Part shown: positions 38,514 to 47,109 of the stretch, one piece after another | How the letters are laid out: every line of letters starts with the position of its first letter | Numbering within the stretch: position 1 is the first letter of the stretch | Assembly (NCBI GenBank): GCA_963823245.1 | Contig: CAWGKQ010000003.1 | Location: forward strand, 230,444 to 294,443 | Origin: JAWVFM01 sp963823245 | Lineage (GTDB): Bacteria; Actinomycetota; Thermoleophilia; Solirubrobacterales; 70-9 | Length of the DNA stretch: 64,000 bases | Reading direction: 5' to 3' | Translations under genes and position numbers: made by a program | The notes under the pieces: model-generated | Databases searched by the model: none | Told to the model about the DNA's origin: nothing | Seen by the model: the letters and a program-made list of their open reading frames with translations, nothing else

Positions 38514-39806
38514 CTATTGGCCGAGGCCGGCCAGGAGCTCCGCGTTGTCGGCCGAGCCCTCGATCCGCTCGCGAAGGAGGCTCGCGCCCTCGCGCGGCTC
38601 GAGGTCTGCCAGCAGCGAGCGGAGACGCCGCGCCGCCTCGAGCTCGGAGGCATCGCGCAGCTCCTCCTCGCCGGAGACGCGGCAGGCGGCGACTCGCAGG
38701 GCGGGAACGATCCCGGCGCCCGCGAGATCAGCGTCGAGCGTGATGAGCGCGTTCTCGGTGGTTATGACGGCGCGCTCCGCCGCGCCATCGTCCGCGAGCC
38801 CTGAGAGCGCAGTCGCGATCACGGTCAGCGAGCCGTCGCCATCGAGCTCGCGGCCGGAGCCGAAGAGGCGCTTGACCTCCGCCGTGCCGTCAGCGGCGAC
38901 CGCGAGCCGCGAGAGCGAATCGCAGATCAGCACGGCATCGGCTCCCGCCTCCGCGCGGCGCCTCGCGCGCTCGCTCGCGAGCGTCGCGACCCGCACCTGC
39001 TCCGCGGGAGCCATCTCGGCAGTCGCGATCGCGAGCTCCGCGTCCGGCACGGCCTCGCGCCAGGCGGCGGCCTCCTCGGGCCGCTCGTCGACGAGGAGAA
39101 CGACGACATCCGCTCCGCCGCCGGCGAGCACAGCGCGCGCGATTCCCCGCAGGAGCGTGGTACGGCCCGATCGGGGGGTGGCTGAAATGAGGACCCGCTG
39201 GCCGAACGCAAGCGGGGCCAGCAGATCGGCCGCCCGCACGAGCACGTCGTCGCGATCCACCTCGAGAGCCAGCCGGCGCCGCGGAGGAACAGCGGTCATT
39301 CCGCCGAGCTCGGGCCTCGGCTCCGACGGCGGCTCGGCGCCGTTCACCTTGTCGACGTGAACGAGCGCTCGATGGCGCTCGCCCCGGCGCGGCGCCCGCG
39401 CCGGCCCCGAGACCTCATCGCCGGCTCGAAGCTCGCAACGGCGGATCTGCGAGGCCGAGATGTACACGTCGTCGCCCTCGGCCTCGAGTCCCTCGAGGCG
39501 CAGGAACCCGTGCCCGGCGCCGGTGAGCTCGAGGACGCCGGCGACGTCCTCGGTCTCCGCCTCGGCCTCCGGCTCGCGCTCGCGCTCGCGCTGGCGATCG
39601 TCGCGGCGCGCTCGCTGCTCGCCCGCCTCGGGCTTCAACCGCTCGCGACCTCGGCGCCGGCGGCGCGGCCGCGACGGTTTCTCGCCGCCGCGGTCCTCGA
39701 TCGCCGCGATGAGCTCGTCGCGCCGCATGGACCGGAACTTGGGGATGCCCAGCTCGGACGCGCGCTGGTGCAGCTCAGCGAGGTGGAGGTCGGCGAGGGA
39801 AGGCAT
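38514..39806 (-). CDS. Rho-like protein with degenerate ATP and RNA motifs
   Basis: 430 residues from ATG at 39806: a Rho N-terminal helical domain (SLADLHLAELHQRASELGI), an Arg-rich linker, a cold-shock-like RNA-binding domain (GHGFLRLEGLEAEGDDVYIS) and a RecA-type ATPase domain. The Walker A Lys is replaced: ISATPRSGRTTLL has Arg215 instead of Lys in G-K-T. The Q-loop that normally lies between DSLSRLA and GSLTVIATAL is about 18 residues shorter than in known Rho, and the R-loop K-G-T-G is not found. It therefore looks like a Rho paralogue unable to translocate. A true rho is expected elsewhere. Confidence 0.8.
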   Translation of the reverse strand: MPSLADLHLAELHQRASELGIPKFRSMRRDELIAAIEDRGGEKPSRPRRRRRGRERLKPEAGEQRARRDDRQREREREPEAEAETEDVAGVLELTGAGHGFLRLEGLEAEGDDVYISASQIRRCELRAGDEVSGPARAPRRGERHRALVHVDKVNGAEPPSEPRPELGGMTAVPPRRRLALEVDRDDVLVRAADLLAPLAFGQRVLISATPRSGRTTLLRGIARAVLAGGGADVVVLLVDERPEEAAAWREAVPDAELAIATAEMAPAEQVRVATLASERARRRAEAGADAVLICDSLSRLAVAADGTAEVKRLFGSGRELDGDGSLTVIATALSGLADDGAAERAVITTENALITLDADLAGAGIVPALRVAACRVSGEEELRDASELEAARRLRSLLADLEPREGASLLRERIEGSADNAELLAGLGQ

Positions 39807-39870
39807 GTGCGGCGGCGGAGGATATCCGCGCGGGTGCGACGATTGGTCGATTGATGTCGCTATAGCGACA

Positions 39871-41568
39871 TCAAGTGTCCACTCGCCAGGCGCCGGCGGG
39901 GTCGATCCCCTCCGCGGCGACCTCCCCGACCCAGCGCTCCGCCTCCTCGCTGACCCTCCCGCCATCCCATCCCAACTCGCCGCCCAGTGCCTCCGCCACC
40001 GGGCGCACGGCGTCGGCGGTCCGCAGCGCCGGGGCATCGAGGAGCCCCAGCCGCGTGCGCCGCAGCAGCACGTCGGCGACGGAGCGGGCCTGCTCGAGCC
40101 GCGCTCCGATGACGGCCTCGGCCAGGAGGTCGGGTTGGCCGGGCACGATCGGTTGCGCAAGCTCGGGCCGCTCGGCCGCCACCTTCAGCACGACGTGCGC
40201 GGCGTGGCCGTAGCGGAAGGCGAGGAGGTCCCGCCAGCCGTCGGGCAGAGAGCCCGCGTCGAGTCCCTCGGGGGGCTCGAGGTCGTTCTCGCTCGCGGAC
40301 ATCCCCAGCTGGAGCTCGTCGGTACGGCACGGAGCGTCGCGGCCCTCCCGCTCCACGAGGCGATCGACGGCCATCTTCGCCATGCGGCGCCAGGTGGTTA
40401 GCTTGCCGCCGGTGATCGTGAGCAGGCCGGAGCTGGTCTCGTAGAGCTCGGCCTTGCGGGAGATGTCGACCGACTTGCGCGGATCGCCGGTGGAGATGAG
40501 CGGTCGCACGCCGGCGTACGCGCCCGTGATGTCCGTGCGCCCCAGGTCGGTCTGGAAGAAGTCGTTGAGGGCGGAGAGGAGGTAGTCGATGTCATCGCTC
40601 GACGGCTCGACATGCACGAGGTCACCCTCGTAGTCGCGGTCGGTGGTCCCGGCGAGCACCCGCCCGTACCAGGGGAGGGCGAAGATAGTGCGGTCCTCGC
40701 CCGCGGGCACGATGCATGCCGCACGGCCGATCGGAAGAGCGGCCTGGTCGATCGTGATGTGCGTGCCGCGGCTGGGAGCGATGCGCGGGATCTCGGCCTC
40801 GTCGCGGATCTCCTCGGGGCGTATGCGGTCGGCCCAGACGCCGGTCGCGTTGATTACCGCGTCGGCGGCGATCTCGAGCTCCTCGCCCGAGTCGCGCTCC
40901 ACGCAGTGCACTCCGCGCGCCACGCCGTCCTCGAACCGAAGGCCGCTGACCTCGCACCGGTTGAGGGGCACCGCGCCATACCGCTCCGCCTCTCCGAGGA
41001 CGGTGAGCACGAGGCGGGCGTCGTCCGTCTGACAGTCGTAGAAGAGGTAGGCCTCCTTCGGGTCGAGAGGGGCGAGGGCCGGCACCAGATCGGTCGCCTC
41101 GGCGCCGTCGATCGTGCGATGGCCCTCAGGGGCCCAGTAGTCGCCGGCCGCTTCCCGCGCCGCCCGCTCGCGCCGGGCCTGGCCGACGCGCGTTGTCGCC
41201 ATCACGTCATAGAGGTTGAGGCCCATGCCGAGGCGGCGGCTCGGGCGGTCGTCGCCGATCGTGGGGACGAGGAACGGCGTCGGGTAGACCAGGTGCGGCG
41301 CGAGCTGGACCATGAGCTGGCGCTCGAGGAGCGCCTCTCGAACGAGGCCGAGGTCGAAATTCTGCAGGTACCGCAGGCCCCCGTGGACCATCTTCGACGA
41401 ACGGCTCGAGGTGCCGATCGCCCAGTCGGCGCGCTCGACGATCGCGACCGAGTACCCGCGCGAGGCGGCGTCGAGCGCGCAGCCCACGCCCGTGATGCCG
41501 CCGCCGATCACGACCACGTCGAACCGCTCGCCCCGCACCGCCTCGATTGCGTCCTCGCGTGAGATCAC
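39871..41568 (-). CDS. glpD: glycerol-3-phosphate dehydrogenase, FAD-dependent
   Basis: 565 residues. The FAD-binding VVIGGGITGVGCALDAASRG, the GTSSRSSKMVHGGLRYLQ segment, DRDYEGDLVHVEPS and the later ITGGKLTTWRRMAKMAVD are all typical of GlpD. The membrane-associated enzyme oxidises glycerol-3-phosphate to dihydroxyacetone phosphate and gives electrons to the quinone pool. No glpK or glpF is adjacent. It is 19 bases from the preceding ECF locus but probably a separate unit. Confidence 0.94.
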   Translation of the reverse strand: MISREDAIEAVRGERFDVVVIGGGITGVGCALDAASRGYSVAIVERADWAIGTSSRSSKMVHGGLRYLQNFDLGLVREALLERQLMVQLAPHLVYPTPFLVPTIGDDRPSRRLGMGLNLYDVMATTRVGQARRERAAREAAGDYWAPEGHRTIDGAEATDLVPALAPLDPKEAYLFYDCQTDDARLVLTVLGEAERYGAVPLNRCEVSGLRFEDGVARGVHCVERDSGEELEIAADAVINATGVWADRIRPEEIRDEAEIPRIAPSRGTHITIDQAALPIGRAACIVPAGEDRTIFALPWYGRVLAGTTDRDYEGDLVHVEPSSDDIDYLLSALNDFFQTDLGRTDITGAYAGVRPLISTGDPRKSVDISRKAELYETSSGLLTITGGKLTTWRRMAKMAVDRLVEREGRDAPCRTDELQLGMSASENDLEPPEGLDAGSLPDGWRDLLAFRYGHAAHVVLKVAAERPELAQPIVPGQPDLLAEAVIGARLEQARSVADVLLRRTRLGLLDAPALRTADAVRPVAEALGGELGWDGGRVSEEAERWVGEVAAEGIDPAGAWRVDT

Positions 41569-41586
41569 TGGAGCGGAAGCTAACGG

Positions 41587-43620
41587 CTAGCGGAAATGCG
41601 GCCGCGGCGGGACCCAGCCGCCGCTGCGATACCACCAAACGCCGCCCGCGCCGAGGAGGGCGACCAGCGCGAGCCCACCGGCGAGGTACACCCAGGCCGG
41701 CGTCCCGTCGCTCGCACCATCACCGCCCTCCGGAGCGGGGGGCTGGCTGCCCTTGGTCTGGGGCGAGGCGTCCAGCGCACCCTTGGGGGGCGGGGCGAAG
41801 GGATGCCCGGGCTCCACCTTCGATCCGGGCGGGGCGGGCGTCGAGGCCGAGTCGTTGGCCTGCCCCTTCTGATCCTGCTTCTTGGCCGTTTTGTGATTGG
41901 CGTTCGCCGCATCCGCCAAGTTCGCGGCGTTCACGATCGGAGGCACGCCGCCGCTGGTCGCGTTGGTCGGCGGCACAACGCTCTGCGGCACCGTGGGGCT
42001 CGAGCCGCCCGACGGCGCGCCGCCGCTCGGCGTCGAGCCGCCGTTGCCGCCATCCCCGCCCCCGCCCTCGCCCCCGCCCGAGCGTTGCTCCCGCGCCACG
42101 GCAGCCAGGGGCAGCGCCTCTTGCTCCACGGCCATCACGGCCTGCCCGGTGACCCACACCGGCGTCTGGTTGCTCGAGCGCGAGTAGCGGTAGTGACCGT
42201 TGCCGGCGCGCCGGGCCGCGAGGTAGTCGAGCCCGCCGTGGCCACCGGCTCGCGTCGCCGCGGGGTTCTCGCCGGCCGCGATCAGGCCCTGCACCGCCCA
42301 GGCGGTGGACTGCGAGTTCGACGGCCCGTGACCGGCCAGCGGCCAGCCGCCGTCGTGCTCTTGGTCCCGGCTCAGGTAGCGGACCCCCTTGCGAAGCGCC
42401 TTCCTGCCCGCCGCGGCCGCGGCGAGGCCCTGCAGCGCCGCCCCCGTGCTGTCGGGGTCGCTCGCGACGCCGGGCTGGAAGCCCCACCCGCCGTCGTGAT
42501 TGCGCGCTCGCTGCAGCCAGCGGCGCGACTGGCGAAGGTCGTGAACGGGCTTCCCAGAGGCACGCATCGCGAGGAGCCCGAAGGCCGTGAGGTTCACCTG
42601 CCCTCCGTAGCTGCCGTCGTGGCGACGCCGGTGATGGAGCTGCGCGACGAGGTCGCGGCCGTCGAAGCTCCTTGGGCTGATGCCGGCGCCATGGAGGGCG
42701 AGGATGGTCCGCTCGAGGTCTCCCGTCGAAGCGATCTTGGAGGCGTGCTTTCGCAGGTAGGCCACGGGCGTCGAGCCGCGCTTACCGAGGTCGCGCGGGT
42801 TTCGCCCGGCCGCCTCCAGGCCGAGCATCGCCCACCCGGTCATCTCGGGGCTCGACGCAGATCCCGGCGAGACCCCGTAGCCGCCGTCGGCGTTCCGAGC
42901 CTTTGCGAGGTAGGAGGCCGGCGAGGCGCCGCTCGCCCCCGCGCGCGGAGCCTCGAGCCCGACGGCGCCGGCCGCGACCGCCAGCGCCAGCAGCGGCGCC
43001 GCCCACTCTCGTCGCCACGTGAACTCGACCCGGTCGCGGTAGCGCCCGATGATGCGAACGAGCGCCGGGCCCGCGGCCAGGGCGAGGACGAAATTCCCGA
43101 GGGCGTGGGCGACGTTGAACGGAACGCCCCGAGCCGCTATCGCCAGGTAGCGATCGAGCGTCTGGGCCCCGCCGCTCGTCGCGAGCACCGAGTAGTCCAG
43201 GAGCGCGCCGTAGGCCAGTCCCGCCAGCCCGCACGCGACGGCGAGCCCGAGGCGCCCGAGCCGGCGACCGGTCAGCACGCCCAGCCCTGCGCCACCGAGC
43301 CCGACGAGCCCCCACCCCACCATCTCCCATGGCGTCCACGGCCCCTGACCGAGCCAGAGGTTCGAGATCAAGGCGCCGAGCGCGCCGACGGCGAAGCCGG
43401 GGGCGGCCCCCACCGAGAAGCCGGTGATCAGGACCACGTCGGTCGTGGCTTGGACGTTCGGCACGGCGGCGAACGCGAGTCGCCCCGCCACGGCGAGGGC
43501 GGCGAGCGCCGCCACGAGGGCCACCGTCCGGGAGCCGGGGCGCGAGCGCTCGAACCAGGCGAGGCCGCCCAGCAGCACGAGCGCGAGAAGCCCGAAGATC
43601 GCGATCCGCCACGGAATCAT
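41587..43620 (-). CDS. ECF S component fused to an extracellular alpha/alpha-barrel repeat domain
   Basis: 677 residues with an unusual architecture. Residues 1-215 are an ECF-type substrate-binding membrane domain (GRLAFAAVPNVQATTDVVLI, then LISNLWLGQGPWTPWEMVGW) with about six helices. Residues about 228-540 carry five to six repeats with D-G-G-W-G-like motifs (NADGGYGVSPGS, HDGGWGFQPGVASDPDSTG, HDGGWPLAGHGPSNSQSTA), the pattern of prenyltransferase/terpene-cyclase (alpha/alpha)6 barrels, also the fold of the transcobalamin N-terminal domain. A Gly/Ser/Pro linker and a C-terminal helix (VYLAGGLALVALLGAGGVWW) follow. It is the last gene of a B12-riboswitch operon; B12 is the likely ligand. 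Confidence 0.88.
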   Translation of the reverse strand: MIPWRIAIFGLLALVLLGGLAWFERSRPGSRTVALVAALAALAVAGRLAFAAVPNVQATTDVVLITGFSVGAAPGFAVGALGALISNLWLGQGPWTPWEMVGWGLVGLGGAGLGVLTGRRLGRLGLAVACGLAGLAYGALLDYSVLATSGGAQTLDRYLAIAARGVPFNVAHALGNFVLALAAGPALVRIIGRYRDRVEFTWRREWAAPLLALAVAAGAVGLEAPRAGASGASPASYLAKARNADGGYGVSPGSASSPEMTGWAMLGLEAAGRNPRDLGKRGSTPVAYLRKHASKIASTGDLERTILALHGAGISPRSFDGRDLVAQLHHRRRHDGSYGGQVNLTAFGLLAMRASGKPVHDLRQSRRWLQRARNHDGGWGFQPGVASDPDSTGAALQGLAAAAAGRKALRKGVRYLSRDQEHDGGWPLAGHGPSNSQSTAWAVQGLIAAGENPAATRAGGHGGLDYLAARRAGNGHYRYSRSSNQTPVWVTGQAVMAVEQEALPLAAVAREQRSGGGEGGGGDGGNGGSTPSGGAPSGGSSPTVPQSVVPPTNATSGGVPPIVNAANLADAANANHKTAKKQDQKGQANDSASTPAPPGSKVEPGHPFAPPPKGALDASPQTKGSQPPAPEGGDGASDGTPAWVYLAGGLALVALLGAGGVWWYRSGGWVPPRPHFR

Positions 43621-45311
43621 CGCTTCGCTCGCTCACCATCCTCTCGCGAAAGCGGCCTGACGAGCAGCGCCGCGCCGGCCTCGGGCAGGATCGCCCGCTC
43701 GCGGCCGAGGATCCGCGCGACCTCGGTGGCGAAGTACCAGCCGCCCGAGAGGATCTCGTCGGCGGCGCCATCGGCGATCACCTGGCCGTCCGCGAGGAGG
43801 ACCACGCGGCCGGCGAAGGCGGCGGCGAACTCGACGTCGTGGGTGGCGACCACGACGGCTGCGCCGGCCCCCGCCAGCTCGCCCAACCAGGTCGCGAGCT
43901 CGCGCTTTCGCCCCCAGTCCATGCCGCGGGTGGGCTCGTCGAGGCAGACGAGCCCCGGCAGCTCGCCGGCCTCGTCGCGGCCGGCCATCACGATCGCGAG
44001 GGCAAGCCGCTGGCGCTCTCCGCCGGAGAGGTCGCGCGGATCGGCCTCGACTGCATGCGAGAGGCCGACGCCGGCCAGGGCGCGCGCGCCCGCCTCGCCC
44101 GGCAGCTCGTCGCCCACCCGCTCGCGCAGCAGCATGTCGGCCGGGCTCTGTGGGAGAAGCGCGCAGCCTCGGGGCGCGGCGAGGGCGCCGCGCACGGCGG
44201 CCAGCCGCCCCGCCGCAGCGCGAAGGAGGGTGCTCTTGCCGGCGCCGTTACGGCCCATGAGCGCGACCCGCTCGCCGGGCGCGACGGCGAGGTCGAGCCC
44301 GCGGATGACGTCCCGCCCGCCGAGCTGGACCCAGGCGCCGCGCGCATCGAGGGCGAGGTGCGAGCGCTCGCCACGACGCCACAACCCGTTCCTCTTCGCC
44401 GAACGTCCCTCGTCACCGCGCATAGCCCCGGGTGAGGGACGTTCGGCGGGGAGGGCGGGGGCTGCGGCGGCGTCCAGGCCCGCCAGCCCCGTCCCTGTCA
44501 GCGTGTCCCGGGCCGCCTTGACCCCCACCGGCAGCGGTCGCAGGCCCGCGAGATCGAACAGGCGGGCGCCCGGGGTCGAGAGGTCCCTGTCGGCGACGAT
44601 GGACCACTCCAGGAACCCGCCCGGCGGGCCGTCGAAGGCGATACGTCCGGCAGCCATCGCGACCACGCGGTCAGCGTGGACGAGGCAGCGCTCGAGGCGA
44701 TGCTCGGCGAGCACCACGGCCATCCCCCACTCCTCGTTCAGGCGCCGCAACAGCCACACGAGCTCGTCGCCCGCCACCGGGTCGAGCTGGGACGTGGGCT
44801 CGTCGAGCAACACCAGTCGCGGACGGAGGACGAGGGCGGCCGCGAGCGCCACCCGCTGGAGCTCGCCTCCTGACAGCGAGTCGGTGGTGCGATCGAGAAG
44901 GTGCGGGATCGCCAGCGCGAGCGCCGCCTCCTCGACCGAGCGAGCCCGCGCCGAGGGCGGCGCGCCGCGAATCTCGAGCGGCAGCTCGAGCTCCGAGCGA
45001 ACGGTCGTCGAGACCACCTGCGTCTCGGGGTCCTGCGCCACGAGGCCCACCTCGCCGCCGAGCTCAGCCGGCCCGTGGTGGCGGGCGTCGAGGCCGGCAA
45101 CCTCGACGACCCCGGCCACCTCGCCGCCGTGGTAGTGAGGCACGAGCCCCGACAGCGCCCGCAGCAGCGTCGTCTTGCCCGACGCCGAGCGGCCCGCGAG
45201 CACGACCAGCTCTCCCGGATCGACCTCGAGATCGACGTCGACAAGCGCGCGATCGCGCGCGCCGGGATATCGGTACGAGAGGTCCTTGATCCGGGCCAGG
45301 GGCTCAGCCAC
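43617..45311 (-). CDS. fused double ECF ATPase (A and A' in one protein)
   Basis: 564 residues with two complete ABC domains. Domain 1 has Walker A GRSASGKTTLL, signature LSGGELQRVAL and Walker B LVLLDEPTSQLD. Domain 2 has GRNGAGKSTLL, LSGGERQRLAL and LVCLDEPTRGMD. Between them is a linker of about 75 residues, part of which (near residues 289-304) is encoded by a 46-bp palindromic repeat. The pair drives an ECF importer. It overlaps the T component gene by 8 bases and the S component gene by 4 bases. Confidence 0.93.
   Translation of the reverse strand: MAEPLARIKDLSYRYPGARDRALVDVDLEVDPGELVVLAGRSASGKTTLLRALSGLVPHYHGGEVAGVVEVAGLDARHHGPAELGGEVGLVAQDPETQVVSTTVRSELELPLEIRGAPPSARARSVEEAALALAIPHLLDRTTDSLSGGELQRVALAAALVLRPRLVLLDEPTSQLDPVAGDELVWLLRRLNEEWGMAVVLAEHRLERCLVHADRVVAMAAGRIAFDGPPGGFLEWSIVADRDLSTPGARLFDLAGLRPLPVGVKAARDTLTGTGLAGLDAAAAPALPAERPSPGAMRGDEGRSAKRNGLWRRGERSHLALDARGAWVQLGGRDVIRGLDLAVAPGERVALMGRNGAGKSTLLRAAAGRLAAVRGALAAPRGCALLPQSPADMLLRERVGDELPGEAGARALAGVGLSHAVEADPRDLSGGERQRLALAIVMAGRDEAGELPGLVCLDEPTRGMDWGRKRELATWLGELAGAGAAVVVATHDVEFAAAFAGRVVLLADGQVIADGAADEILSGGWYFATEVARILGRERAILPEAGAALLVRPLSREDGERAKR
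44400..44445. repeat. 46-bp palindromic element, copy C, inside the ECF ATPase gene
   Basis: CGAACGTCCC at 44400-44409 and GGGACGTTCG at 44436-44445 with GCATAGCC in the centre, the same 46-bp length as copies A and B. On the coding strand it is read in frame as E-R-P-S-P-G-A-M-R-G-D-E-G-R-S without a stop, in the linker between the two ATPase domains. Confidence 0.85.
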
Positions 45312-46191
45312 GGGCCCTCACGATGCGGTCGGCACCGAAAGGCACAGCCGCGAGCGCCGGCAGCGCGACCGCCCACGCCAGGGTCGGCGCGCCGGCCTCG
45401 ATCCACGTCGAGGGGTAGCTGCGGAAGCCGTCCGCGCCGCTCACCGCCCCTGCGATCGAGACGGCCGTGATCATGAGCGCCGAGCCGAGGAGCGCCGGAT
45501 CGTGTCGCGAACGCCGGGAGCGGCCGACCGCCCGCGGCGCGCCCTTGGCGTAGCCTCGGAGCTCGAGAGTCGCGGCGACATCGACCGCCCGGTCGAGCGA
45601 GCCTGCCACCAGGCGCCTCGCCAGGGCCGCCCGCCCCACCGGCGCCGCGCCCGGGCCGCGGAGGGCCGAAGCCTCGCCGAGCCGCGCGTAGTCGGCAGCC
45701 GCGAGCGGGACCATGCGCGCGATCAGCGTGGCGGTGAGCGCGGAGCGGCTCGCGACCGGCCGCAGCAGGCGCAGGACGCGGTCAGGGTCCACGGTCGCCG
45801 CGTGAACGGCGAAGGCGCACATCACGACCCCGAGGCGGAGTGCGAGCACGGCGCCCTCCACCACCGCCTCGAGGCTGATGTCGAGGGTGCCCGCGAGCGG
45901 CAGGTCGATTCCGTGCACGAGGACCGTATCGCCGCGCTGCGAGGCAAAGGCGTTGACGAGTACGAGCAGGATGCCGAGGCCGAGCGCCCACCTCGCCGCG
46001 AGCCGCAGGGCCCGCCCCGCGCCGGCCAAGAGGCCGGCGACCGCGACGCCCGCACCCGCGCCCGCGATGACGATCGGGTTCGAGCTCACGAGCGCCGCGA
46101 GCGCGAGCGAGCCCAGGTAGGCGGTGGCGGCGAGCGCGCCCCCGTCGCCGAGCGGACCCTGGCGGTGGACGTAGGCGAGGACCGGCCTCAC
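45304..46191 (-). CDS. ECF transporter T component (CbiQ/EcfT-like)
   Basis: 295 residues from GTG at 46191, overlapping the upstream stop (GTGA). Several helices are followed by the coupling-helix motifs of T components, visible as LGEASALRGPGA and ATLELRGYAKGAPR (A-R-G type signatures). It opens VRPVLAYVHRQGPLGDGG. EcfT couples the ATPases to the S component. A further few helices at the C-terminus are typical of the CbiQ type. It lies between the second DUF4430 gene and the ATPase gene. Confidence 0.88.
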   Translation of the reverse strand: MRPVLAYVHRQGPLGDGGALAATAYLGSLALAALVSSNPIVIAGAGAGVAVAGLLAGAGRALRLAARWALGLGILLVLVNAFASQRGDTVLVHGIDLPLAGTLDISLEAVVEGAVLALRLGVVMCAFAVHAATVDPDRVLRLLRPVASRSALTATLIARMVPLAAADYARLGEASALRGPGAAPVGRAALARRLVAGSLDRAVDVAATLELRGYAKGAPRAVGRSRRSRHDPALLGSALMITAVSIAGAVSGADGFRSYPSTWIEAGAPTLAWAVALPALAAVPFGADRIVRARG

Positions 46192-47102
46192 GCGGCGCCC
46201 CCGGGGCTGAGCGGCAGCGGCACCACCGCGTCGGCGAAGACGGCGATGGCGTAGTGGTCTCGCAGGTCGATGGCGTCGAGCCGCCGGGCCGCTCGCTCCA
46301 CTCCCGCGGGGCGTGCAGACGTGACGACCCACGTCGGCGGGTCCTCGCCGTCGCGGAGGGCCGCGACGACGCCGGTGTCGGCGCGAGCGCGCTGTCCCAG
46401 GCTGCCGTCGGCCCGCAGGAGCCTGAGGGCGCCGGCGGGGCCGTAGGTCGCGAAGACGCCGCTCGTCGCGGGGCCGCTCTCGAGCTGGCGCGCGGCGCCG
46501 TCCTTGCGGACCGCGCTCCACTGCCCGACGAGGATCCGGGGTCCGCGCGACGGCGCGATCCTGTGCACGACCCTCGCGCCCACGCCGGCCCGCGCGAGCC
46601 GGTCCGTGACGACGGCGCACGGAGCCGGGTCACCGGCGCACTCGACGTCGATCGTTCCCGCGGCGCCTGCGAACGGCTGCGGCCAGGACCCCACGACGGC
46701 CGGCACGCGCATCGCGCTCGTCCAGTCGCGGTAGTCCCACCAGATCCGATCGCCGCCGCGAACCTTCACCTGCGTCGAGCCCACCGGGGACTCGACGCCG
46801 TCCACAAAAAAGAACCAGTCGAATCGCCGCCCGCCGCGCTCAGCTCCAGCGAGCCCGTTGATGGACTGGACGAAGCCGCCGCCGTAGCGGGTGGATATCT
46901 GCGCGTTGCGATCGAGGAAACGGAGCACGGTCTCCGATTCGGTCGGATCATCCTCCTTCGCCGACGCGACCTTCTGGGTGCCGTAGTCGCGGGTGACGGT
47001 GAGCGTCGCCGTGCCCGGCGACGATGGGCCCGGGCCCAGGCCGCAGCCGGTGGCCGCGACGGCCACCGCCGCCGCGGCCACGAGCCGTAGGCCCTCCCTC
47101 AC
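46188..47102 (-). CDS. DUF4430-type lipoprotein (transcobalamin beta-domain-like)
   Basis: 304 residues. The N-terminus is a lipoprotein signal with lipobox VAATGC. Residues about 35-130 form the DUF4430-type domain: TLTVTRDYGTQ, a variable loop, FVQSINGLAGAERGG, then FDWFFFVDGVESPVGSTQVK and GGDRIWWDYRDW, the aromatic-rich segments common to this domain. The remaining 170 residues are a separate alpha/beta region with no family recognised. The domain is known as the C-terminal cobalamin-contacting domain of animal transcobalamins. It would sit outside the cell near the importer. Confidence 0.82.
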   Translation of the reverse strand: MREGLRLVAAAAVAVAATGCGLGPGPSSPGTATLTVTRDYGTQKVASAKEDDPTESETVLRFLDRNAQISTRYGGGFVQSINGLAGAERGGRRFDWFFFVDGVESPVGSTQVKVRGGDRIWWDYRDWTSAMRVPAVVGSWPQPFAGAAGTIDVECAGDPAPCAVVTDRLARAGVGARVVHRIAPSRGPRILVGQWSAVRKDGAARQLESGPATSGVFATYGPAGALRLLRADGSLGQRARADTGVVAALRDGEDPPTWVVTSARPAGVERAARRLDAIDLRDHYAIAVFADAVVPLPLSPGGAA

Positions 47103-47109
47103 GCGGGCA

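Noticed and set aside
41596..45135. 1179-residue plus-strand frame
   Set aside because: Antisense shadow of the ECF S component and ATPase genes.
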